Assembly (NCBI GenBank): GCA_016199255.1
Contig: JACQHA010000150.1
Span: 1-5,039 of the forward strand
Source: Deinococcus sp.
GTDB lineage: Bacteria > Deinococcota > Deinococci > JACQHA01
DNA: 5,039 bases
Direction: 5' to 3'
Shown here: piece after piece, positions 1-5,039 of the stretch
How the letters are laid out: each line of letters starts with the position of its first letter
Position numbering within the stretch: the first letter of the stretch is position 1
The notes under the pieces: model-generated
The model's database searches: none
Seen by the model: only the letters and a program-made list of their open reading frames with translations
What the model was told of the DNA's origin: nothing
Position numbers and translations under genes: made by a program

Positions 1-630
1 ATCTTCCTCACCCTGCTGCTGGTAGCTGCCGATCAGCTCACCAAGTTCCTGGTGGAGCGCCAGGGCCCGCCTTTCAGCTGGCGGTGCAGCCTCATCCCCC
101 CCACCGGCTGCGCCGGCCCCGAGCCCCAGGTCCCCGGCCTGGGGCTCACCTACGTGCGCAATTCCGGCGCCGCCTTCGGCCTGTTCCGCAACCACACCCC
201 GGTGCTGGCACTCTTGAGCGTGGCCATTGCCCTGGGGATTGTGATCTATTACGTCTGGCGCAGCAACCGCAGCTGGGGCCCCTCCTGGCGCTACGGGCTG
301 ATCCTGGTGCTCTCTGGTGCCATTGGCAACGCCATTGATCGCCTGTTCCGCGTGAATGAGGCTGGGCAAAACTACGTGGTGGATTTCATCGACCTGCGTT
401 TCCCCTCAGAGGCCAGCGGCCTCCCGGGGCGCATCCTGCAGTTCCTCGACACCTACCCGGTGTTCAATTTCGCCGACATGTACGTGGTGGCGGGGCTACT
501 GTGCATTGCCCTGGTGCTGAGCTTCGCCCCCCACCGCCCCCCCCAGCCGCTCGAGGCACCCCAAACGGCTGTCCCCGGTGCTGAGCGGACCATTGTCACC
601 GGGGACAAACTCAGGGAAGGAAGTATGTAG
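1..630 (+). CDS. lspA: Lipoprotein signal peptidase (signal peptidase II), 5' end missing
   Basis: This is an integral membrane aspartyl protease that removes the signal peptide from diacylglyceryl-modified prolipoproteins, acting after Lgt. The window enters the gene in frame 1 inside the first membrane helix, so only the N-terminal few residues (roughly 10-25 by family comparison) are missing; 209 residues remain. Conserved blocks occur in order: DQLTK at residues 11-15, RNSGAAFGLF at about 53-62, GNAIDR with the first catalytic Asp (codon 337-339), VVDFID, and FNFAD with the second catalytic Asp (codon 475-477). Four hydrophobic segments are visible, at about 1-18, 68-85, 98-116 and 156-176. 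The GTG at 52 is internal and not the start, because the DQLTK block lies upstream of it. The loop after helix 1 and the loop between VVDFID and FNFAD are each about 13 residues longer than in E. coli LspA as I recall it. A polar, proline-rich tail of about 30 residues ends the protein. The identification is secure. Confidence 0.95.
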   Translation: MFLTLLLVAADQLTKFLVERQGPPFSWRCSLIPPTGCAGPEPQVPGLGLTYVRNSGAAFGLFRNHTPVLALLSVAIALGIVIYYVWRSNRSWGPSWRYGLILVLSGAIGNAIDRLFRVNEAGQNYVVDFIDLRFPSEASGLPGRILQFLDTYPVFNFADMYVVAGLLCIALVLSFAPHRPPQPLEAPQTAVPGAERTIVTGDKLREGSM

Positions 631-631
631 C

Positions 632-660
632 CTGGTTTATAGCAGGCCAGCTATTACCAG
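632..660 (+). promoter_or_regulatory. Imperfect hairpin between lspA and the ABC-F gene
   Basis: An inverted repeat begins two bases after the lspA stop codon. CTGGT (632-636) pairs with ACCAG (656-660), and ATAGC (639-643) pairs with GCTAT (650-654). The two stems are separated by a small TT/T internal loop, and the apical loop is AGGCCA. The sequence after it, ATTCTTACAG, has no continuous T-tract, so this is not a canonical intrinsic terminator. It could be a weak terminator, an attenuator for the ABC-F gene, or an mRNA 3'-end stabiliser for lspA. The pairing is seen directly; any function is inference. Confidence 0.4.
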
Positions 661-675
661 ATTCTTACAGCACTT

Positions 676-680
676 GGTGA
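676..680 (+). promoter_or_regulatory. Ribosome-binding site of the ABC-F gene
   Basis: GGTGA, which matches the 3' part of the Shine-Dalgarno consensus, lies 10 bases before the ATG at 691. It is a modest site. It supports this ATG, as does the in-frame TAG at 640-642, which rules out a much earlier start. Confidence 0.45.
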
Positions 681-690
681 ACCGACTCCT

Positions 691-2535
691 ATGGCGCTGC
701 TGACGGTTCTGGGGCTGACCAAGTCATTCGGGGTCAATACCATCCTGGAGAACGTCAGCTTCGACCTCCGCCCCGGCGACCGGGTAGGGCTGGTGGGCCG
801 GAACGGCTCGGGGAAGACCACCCTGCTGCGCATCCTGGCCGGCCTGGAAGAATACAGCGGCACCATCAGCCGCGCCCGGGAGCTGACCACTGGCTATTTG
901 CGCCAGGAGCCGGCCAGCGGGGAGCACACTGTGCTCCAGGAAGCAGAGCAGGCTTTCTGGCACTTAGACGATATTGAGCGGCGCATGAGGCAGCTAGAGC
1001 AGGACCTGGCCGGCTCAGAAGCGCGGCAACAAGAGTGGGGCGAGCTGGCCGAGCAGTTTAAGGCGCTGGGGGGCTATGCTAGATCAGCCCGGCTGGATGA
1101 AACCCTGAGCCGGCTGGCGTTTCCCCCAGAGCGGCGGATGCAGCCACTTAGCTCCCTCTCTGGCGGGGAGCAGACCAGGCTGGCGCTGGCCAAGGTGCTT
1201 TTAGAAGGGGCTGATCTACTGCTCCTGGACGAGCCCACTAATTACCTAGACCTGGACATGCGGGAGTGGCTGGAGGATGATCTCTCCCGCTGGCGGGGGG
1301 CGGTGGTCGTCGTGAGCCACGACCGCTACTTCCTGGACGCTGTCACCACCCGGACCCTGGAGCTAGATCGGGGGCGGCTGACCTTTTACCCTTTCAGCTA
1401 TACCGAGTATGTAGTAGAAAAGGCCCGGCGCCAGGAACAGCAAGCGCGCCTGCACCAGCTGCAGGCCCGGGAGATCCAGCGCCTAGCAGCTGCCCAGCGC
1501 CGGCTGGCGGCGTGGGCCACGCCCAAGATGCTGCGCTCCGCCCGGGCCATGGGAAAACGCATCGAGCGACTGAAAGCGGAGCAAGTGGCCGCGCCCCCGC
1601 CTGAACTACGCCGCGCTAGCTTGCGCTTTGACACTAGCGGCACCGGGCACTTGGTGCTGGAAGCAGAGCACCTGAGTAAGTGCTATGGCGTAACCGTGCT
1701 GGACGACATCTCCCTGCGCATCTCCCAGGGCGACCGCATTGCCCTCGTTGGTGCCAACGGCGCAGGAAAGACCACTTTGCTCAAGATGCTAGCCGGCACC
1801 CTGGCCTCTGACGACCCCCGGGGCAAGGTGCGCCTGGGGGCGCGGGTGCAAGCAGGCTATTTCCAGCAGGAGCGGTACGATCTGGACCCCAGCCGCTCCC
1901 CCATCGGGGAGCTGGCGCCGCTAGTGGGAGAGGCGGAGGCCATGACGGTATTGGGGCGGTTCTTATTTGCCCCGGAGGCTTTTGAGCGGCCCATTGCTTC
2001 TCTCTCAGGCGGGGAGCAAAGCCGGCTGGCACTGGCCAAACTGCTCTTGTGCCAGCCTAACCTGCTGCTTCTGGATGAGCCCACCAACCACCTGGACCCA
2101 CCCACTATCGAGGTGCTAGAGGAGGCACTGGCAGAGTACACCGGCACCCTGCTCCTGATCAGCCACGACCGCTACTTCATTACAGCCTGCGCCAATAAAA
2201 TCTGGGAGCTGCACCAGGGGCGCCTGGAGGAGTATCTGGGAGACTATAGCTACTACCGCCAGGCCAGAGTCGAGCGGCAGCCGCAGAGCCCACCCCCACT
2301 GCCCCAGGCCAAGCCTTTAGCCGAGGCACCCCGCCAGCGCCGTCCCAATGCCTACCGTGCCGCCCAGGCAGAGGCAGAGATCGCTGCCCTGGAGCAGCGC
2401 CGGCGGGAGCTGGAGGCGTTGCTGGCCCATCCTGAACAGATCCCCTACAGCGAATGGGCCAAGCTGGGTCAGGAGTATGAAGCGCTGGGGCATAAGCTGG
2501 AGGAGGCCTACGCCCAGTGGACCGAGCTGGCCTAA
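691..2535 (+). CDS. ABC-F family ATPase (ribosome-associated, no membrane domain)
   Basis: This soluble protein of 614 residues has two ATP-binding cassettes and no membrane segment, which is the ABC-F layout. Family members bind the ribosomal E site and act as translation factors or protect against ribosome-targeting antibiotics. Cassette 1 has Walker A GRNGSGKT (36-43), Q72, signature LSGGE (156-160), Walker B LLLLDE (176-181) and switch His210. Cassette 2 has GANGAGKT (354-361), a Q-loop at 392-393, LSGGE (438-442), LLLLDE (458-463) and His492. Both glutamates needed for hydrolysis are present. The basic helical linker (about 243-297) is the interdomain segment that reaches toward the P-site tRNA. 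A proline-rich hinge (about 528-552) leads to a C-terminal coiled coil (about 556-613), as in Uup and YdiF-type members. The ATG at 691 gives the usual short lead-in to cassette 1. The subgroup, and hence a housekeeping or resistance role, cannot be settled from the sequence alone, so I give no symbol. Confidence 0.95.
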   Translation: MALLTVLGLTKSFGVNTILENVSFDLRPGDRVGLVGRNGSGKTTLLRILAGLEEYSGTISRARELTTGYLRQEPASGEHTVLQEAEQAFWHLDDIERRMRQLEQDLAGSEARQQEWGELAEQFKALGGYARSARLDETLSRLAFPPERRMQPLSSLSGGEQTRLALAKVLLEGADLLLLDEPTNYLDLDMREWLEDDLSRWRGAVVVVSHDRYFLDAVTTRTLELDRGRLTFYPFSYTEYVVEKARRQEQQARLHQLQAREIQRLAAAQRRLAAWATPKMLRSARAMGKRIERLKAEQVAAPPPELRRASLRFDTSGTGHLVLEAEHLSKCYGVTVLDDISLRISQGDRIALVGANGAGKTTLLKMLAGTLASDDPRGKVRLGARVQAGYFQQERYDLDPSRSPIGELAPLVGEAEAMTVLGRFLFAPEAFERPIASLSGGEQSRLALAKLLLCQPNLLLLDEPTNHLDPPTIEVLEEALAEYTGTLLLISHDRYFITACANKIWELHQGRLEEYLGDYSYYRQARVERQPQSPPPLPQAKPLAEAPRQRRPNAYRAAQAEAEIAALEQRRRELEALLAHPEQIPYSEWAKLGQEYEALGHKLEEAYAQWTELA

Positions 2536-2586
2536 GTCGCACCACCAGAGCAAACCCAAGGTTCGCCCTACCCCAGGGACAAGGCT

Positions 2587-2606
2587 ACAGGCTTCCCCAG
2601 CCCTGT
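2587..2606 (+). terminator. Candidate terminator hairpin after the ABC-F gene
   Basis: ACAGG (2587-2591) pairs with CCTGT (2602-2606). CT (2592-2593) can extend the stem by pairing with AG (2599-2600) around a single bulged C, leaving a TCCCC loop. The T-rich stretch TTTGCTTTT (2614-2622) follows, but only after a seven-base gap, so the terminator is non-ideal. It lies 51 bases after the ABC-F stop codon and its right arm touches the rpsT promoter element, so termination and initiation signals would be packed together. The pairing is seen; the function is inferred. Confidence 0.3.
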
Positions 2607-2614
2607 GTTACAAT
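2606..2614 (+). promoter_or_regulatory. Extended -10 promoter of rpsT
   Basis: TGTTACAAT matches an extended -10 element (TG, one base, then TACAAT, five of six to consensus). No good -35 hexamer is seen at 16-18 bases upstream, which is tolerated by extended -10 promoters. Initiation about seven bases downstream, near 2621, would give a leader of about 18 bases that carries the ribosome-binding site. This fits a separately transcribed ribosomal protein gene. Confidence 0.5.
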
Positions 2615-2627
2615 TTGCTTTTGGTTG

Positions 2628-2634
2628 AAAGGAG
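2628..2634 (+). promoter_or_regulatory. Ribosome-binding site of rpsT
   Basis: AAAGGAG lies four bases before the ATG at 2639. It is strong and selects this start over the in-frame ATG at 2348, which would run antisense-like nonsense sequence through the end of the ABC-F gene before reaching S20. Confidence 0.8.
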
Positions 2635-2638
2635 CGGG

Positions 2639-2935
2639 ATGCCGGGAAAGAAGAAGAACCTGAGCCAGCTCAAGCGCGTCCGCCAGAATTTAAAGCGGCG
2701 GCTGCGCAACAAAGCCAAGAAATCGGCCATTAAGAGCCAGTCGCACCTGGTGATTGAACTGGCCCAGGCGGGCAAGGCGGTGGAAGCCGAGCAGGCGCTA
2801 CGCAAGGCCATGAGCTTAATTGACAAGGCTGCCAAGGGCAGCGCCTTGCACCGCAACACCGCCAGTCGCAAGAAGTCGCGGCTCACCAAGCGCTTCAAAG
2901 CCCTGGTGGGCGCGGGAGCCCCCAAGAGCTCCTAA
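2639..2935 (+). CDS. rpsT: 30S ribosomal protein S20
   Basis: This encodes ribosomal protein S20, which binds 16S rRNA in the body of the small subunit and helps early 30S assembly. The 98-residue product is slightly longer than the usual 85-90. It is strongly basic and helical. The N-terminal Lys/Arg-rich block includes [13 protein letters not shown] (20-32). The family hallmark [14 protein letters not shown] (54-67) is followed by [16 protein letters not shown] (70-85). A short Gly/Ala/Ser-rich tail ends the protein. The start is set by a strong ribosome-binding site just upstream. The gene has its own candidate promoter and is therefore probably monocistronic. Its TAA stop overlaps the stop codon of the convergent minC gene, leaving no spacer for a terminator. 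Confidence 0.96.
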   Translation: MPGKKKNLSQLKRVRQNLKRRLRNKAKKSAIKSQSHLVIELAQAGKAVEAEQALRKAMSLIDKAAKGSALHRNTASRKKSRLTKRFKALVGAGAPKSS

Positions 2936-3573
2936 CTCCGCCAGCGCGAGATCAGCAGCTGCCGGTCCTTGAGCCGGGCCATCTCTGGGCTCTGGGGGGT
3001 CGGCCCACCCTCGGGAGCCCTGGCCACTACATTGGCGATCCGCAGCTGGGTAGGCTGCAACACCCAGGCCCAGATAAACGAGGTCTCATCGCCTTCACTG
3101 CCGGCGTGAGCTACGCCGCGCAGGGTGCCCATGATGATAATGTCCCCGGCGGCCACCACCTCGGCGCCGGAGTTCACATCGCCCATAACCACCAGCCCCA
3201 CCGGCGATACCTCCCGCCCCCCAGAGCGCAGGCCGTGCGGCAGCACCCGCGCCCAGCGGCCCGGGGGCAGTACCGGCGGCGCTAAGTCCTGGGGCTTAGG
3301 CTGGGGAAGCGGCTCTAAGGGCTTGGTGGGGCGCGCCGGCTCAGGGGCCCGGAAGCCCTTAATGCCCGCCAGGGTAATCCCCGAGGCGGCCAGGGCGGCG
3401 CGCAGCTGGTCGATCTCGGCAGCGCTCAGCCCTGGCTCCCCTGGATCCAGATAGACTCGAGCGCCAGTGAGCAGCGCCGCCGAGCGAGTCAAGAAGTCCG
3501 CTAGCTCTTGGGCAGCGGGCATGCCGCTGGTGCGCAACACCAGCCCGTCGGCCGTCCCCTTGATCTGTATCAT
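2932..3573 (-). CDS. minC: Septum site-determining protein MinC
   Basis: MinC is the division inhibitor that, recruited to the membrane by MinD, blocks FtsZ ring assembly away from mid-cell. The 213-residue product has the two-domain layout. The N-terminal FtsZ-inhibiting domain is at about 1-75. A long proline-rich linker follows (about 76-108). The C-terminal beta-helix dimerisation domain is at about 113-185, with the typical run [19 protein letters not shown] (131-149), then [13 protein letters not shown] (151-163). The MinD-contact motif RSGQ of E. coli is RSGG here (116-119). The last residues, from [13 protein letters not shown], match the usual MinC C-terminal strand. The ATG has a strong Shine-Dalgarno sequence. 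The gene lies 37 bases after the PBP2 stop codon on the same strand, so co-transcription is likely. No minD follows; the next gene, rpsT, is convergent and overlaps by four bases. Confidence 0.92.
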   Translation of the reverse strand: MIQIKGTADGLVLRTSGMPAAQELADFLTRSAALLTGARVYLDPGEPGLSAAEIDQLRAALAASGITLAGIKGFRAPEPARPTKPLEPLPQPKPQDLAPPVLPPGRWARVLPHGLRSGGREVSPVGLVVMGDVNSGAEVVAAGDIIIMGTLRGVAHAGSEGDETSFIWAWVLQPTQLRIANVVARAPEGGPTPQSPEMARLKDRQLLISRWRS

Positions 3574-3574
3574 G

Positions 3575-3584
3575 CCTCCTCCCC
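3575..3584 (-). promoter_or_regulatory. Ribosome-binding site of minC
   Basis: On the - strand, GGGGAGGAGG is followed by a single C and the ATG at 3573. Two overlapping registers are possible. GGGGAGG gives a four-base spacing, which is more workable than AGGAGG with one base. The site is strong and fixes the minC start, so MinC can be translated independently of the upstream PBP. Confidence 0.75.
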
Positions 3585-3610
3585 TTGACTGCGCATCTTA
3601 ATTCTATCCC

Positions 3611-5039
3611 TCAGCGTCTCAGGTTCTGCCAGGCGTTAGGATCGCCCAGGAAGTACTGCGACAGCACCTGACGCGCCACCGGCAGCGCCACCTCGCTGCC
3701 CTGGCCGCCATTTTGCACAAAGGCCACCACCACAATCTCCGGTCGCTCAAAGGGGGCAAAAGACATGAACCAGGCGTGGGAATCGCCGCCTACGGTCTGG
3801 GCAGTGCCGGTCTTGCCGGCCACAGTGGCCACCTGCTCCGAAAAGCGCTTCAGCCGGCGGGCGGTGCCCTCAGTCACCGCCCGGCGCATGCCGTTTCTCA
3901 AAGCCTGAAAGAACTCTGGCTGGGCGCGCAGGGTGCGCACCACCTCAGTCGGCACCGGGCTGTCGCCCACCTGGCGCACCAGGTGCGGCCGGTACATGGT
4001 GCCGTCGTTGACGATAGTGGCCAGCATATTGGCAATCTGGATAGGCGTCGCCAGCATTGGCCCCTGGCCAATAGCCAGGTTGGCCACGTCCCCCGCCCGC
4101 CAGGTGGCCACCTCATCTGGATCCGGCAGCCGGCCGCGCCGCTCCTCCTCCAGCCCCAGCCCGGTGCGCTCCCCCAGCCCCAGCTGCTGGGCCCACTCAA
4201 TAATGGGGCGGCCCCCCAGGGGAATGGACACCTGGTAGAACCAGGTGTTGGCCGACCAGGCAATGGCCTGCTCCAGGTTAAAGGGGCCCATGTTCTCTGT
4301 GGCCCAGTTGTGGAACAGCCGGTTGCCGATTCTAAAGGCGGTAGGTGCCATAAACTGGCTGCGGGTGGTGATAGTGCCAGTGTCCAGCGCCGCTAAGGCC
4401 GTGACCGGCTTGAACACCGAGCCCGAGTCAAAGCTCTGCACTGCCCGGTTGAGAAGCGGCTGGGCCGGGTCAGTCAAGTAGCCTACCACCTGGGGCGCTA
4501 CTGGCTGGCGGGTGAAGAGATTGGGGTCAAAGGTGGGGGCGCTGGCCAGCGCCAGCACTGCCCCATTTCTGGGGTCTAGTGCCACACAGGCACCGCGCAA
4601 GCCAGCCAGCGCCTGCTCGCAGGCACGCTGCAGGTCTGAATCGATGGTGAGAAGCAGGTCCTCCCCCGGCACTGGCGAGCGCAGCTCCCGAGCGCCTACG
4701 GCATGCCCCCGGGCGTCCACTTCCAAGAGCAGCTCCCCAGCTGCTCCCCACAAGGTGTCGTCCAGTGCCGCCTCTAGCCCGGCGCGCCCTGCCTCGGAGC
4801 CTTTCGGCCGGCCGCGGATCACATCCCCCTCGTCAGCCAGGCCTACATAGCCAATCAGGTGCGCCGCCACCCCGGCGGGATAGAAGCGCTCGGTTCTGGA
4901 GCGCACCTCCAGGTTGTCCAGATCGGCGGTGAGCTCCATAAGCGCCAGCTGCTGGGTTTCAGTGATATTGAAGAGCGTAGTGGCCTCGCTGGGCACGCTC
5001 TCCAGGCCCAGCACCCCGCTGATCCGCTCCCAGCGCCCC
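3611..5039 (-). CDS. mrdA: Penicillin-binding protein 2 (elongation transpeptidase), N-terminus missing
   Basis: This is a class B, transpeptidase-only penicillin-binding protein that cross-links peptidoglycan in the cytoplasmic membrane; the PBP2 type works with RodA and MreB in side-wall elongation. About 475 C-terminal residues are present. The reading frame continues to the window edge, so the GTG at 5014-5012 is internal; the membrane anchor and the start lie outside. The pedestal region includes YPAGVAAHLIGYVG. All three active-site motifs are intact: SVFK with the catalytic Ser (codon 4420-4418), SAN (4255-4247) and KTG (3814-3806). The sequence after SAN, TWFYQV, and the spacing favour PBP2 over the septal PBP3/FtsI. 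The residue before the Gly-Ser of the SxxK block is Ser instead of the usual Pro. The gene is followed by minC on the same strand. The symbol mrdA (also pbpA) rests on motif context and neighbourhood; another class B PBP is the main alternative. Confidence 0.9.
   Translation of the reverse strand, partial: GRWERISGVLGLESVPSEATTLFNITETQQLALMELTADLDNLEVRSRTERFYPAGVAAHLIGYVGLADEGDVIRGRPKGSEAGRAGLEAALDDTLWGAAGELLLEVDARGHAVGARELRSPVPGEDLLLTIDSDLQRACEQALAGLRGACVALDPRNGAVLALASAPTFDPNLFTRQPVAPQVVGYLTDPAQPLLNRAVQSFDSGSVFKPVTALAALDTGTITTRSQFMAPTAFRIGNRLFHNWATENMGPFNLEQAIAWSANTWFYQVSIPLGGRPIIEWAQQLGLGERTGLGLEEERRGRLPDPDEVATWRAGDVANLAIGQGPMLATPIQIANMLATIVNDGTMYRPHLVRQVGDSPVPTEVVRTLRAQPEFFQALRNGMRRAVTEGTARRLKRFSEQVATVAGKTGTAQTVGGDSHAWFMSFAPFERPEIVVVAFVQNGGQGSEVALPVARQVLSQYFLGDPNAWQNLRR

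Noticed and set aside
612..630. A Shine-Dalgarno-like GGGAAGGAAG followed by ATGTAG at the end of lspA, resembling a minimal start-stop regulatory ORF.
   Set aside because: The ATG and TAG are the last two codons of lspA in its own frame, and purine-rich codons explain the rest. Nothing shows independent initiation.
1315..2178. An 18-base direct repeat (1315-1332 and 2161-2178) and similar pairs at the signature and Walker B codons.
   Set aside because: These encode the same SHDRYF and ATPase motifs in the two cassettes of the ABC-F protein, so they follow from the ancient domain duplication and not from a mobile or recombination element.
2348..2638. A longer in-frame version of rpsT starting inside the ABC-F gene.
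   Set aside because: The extra N-terminal 97 residues are an out-of-frame reading of the ABC-F 3' end and the gap. The strong ribosome-binding site and S20 homology place the start at 2639.
2914..2933. Hairpin GGGAGC / GCTCCT at the end of rpsT as a bidirectional terminator.
   Set aside because: The stem is only five pairs plus one G-T wobble, the loop is eight bases, and no T-tract follows on either strand.
3601..3606. TAGAAT on the - strand between the PBP2 stop and minC as a -10 element.
   Set aside because: It matches five of six bases, but there is no TG extension and no plausible -35 at the right distance. Co-transcription with the PBP2 gene is the simpler reading.
3713..4396. Long open frames opposite the PBP2 gene (for example 3713-4396 on the + strand) and similar frames opposite the ABC-F and minC genes.
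   Set aside because: They are by-products of high-GC codon bias, with low-complexity His/Pro/Gly/Arg-rich products, no recognisable family and full overlap with conserved genes.

Overview
This is a GC-rich, densely coding chromosomal stretch (GC content judged by eye, not computed) carrying five housekeeping genes. Three lie on the + strand: the end of lspA (signal peptidase II), a complete ABC-F ATPase gene, and rpsT (ribosomal protein S20). Two lie on the - strand and converge on them: minC (division-site inhibitor), preceded in transcription order by the C-terminal part of an elongation-type class B penicillin-binding protein (mrdA/PBP2). lspA is cut at the left edge and the PBP gene at the right edge. 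I see no tRNA, rRNA, CRISPR array, transposase, phage gene or integration site.

Organism: a free-living, rod-forming bacterium with a peptidoglycan wall, lipoproteins and a Min system is suggested. The mrdA-minC adjacency, the long proline-rich LspA loops and the TACAAT-type -10 element would suit a member of the Chloroflexota. That is an impression from gene order and protein style, not a demonstrated placement.

Layout: 1-630 lspA (partial). 631-690 is a short gap holding an imperfect hairpin. 691-2535 is the ABC-F gene. 2536-2638 is a 103-base gap with a second hairpin and an extended -10 promoter for rpsT. 2639-2935 is rpsT. 2932-3573 is minC on the - strand, whose stop codon overlaps the rpsT stop codon. 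3574-3610 is a 37-base gap with the minC ribosome-binding site. 3611-5039 is the PBP2 gene on the - strand (partial). No gap exceeds 103 bases.

How the genes relate: mrdA and minC are probably co-transcribed and link side-wall peptidoglycan synthesis with placement of the division septum. The ABC-F protein and S20 both act on the ribosome but seem to be separate transcription units, since rpsT has its own candidate promoter. lspA is in the same direction as the ABC-F gene and may share its transcript, subject to the hairpin between them. I did not find a new biological system here. The points most worth checking are the stop-codon overlap of rpsT and minC, the two intergenic hairpins, the altered MinD-contact motif in MinC, the Pro-to-Ser change beside the PBP2 catalytic serine, and the enlarged LspA loops.
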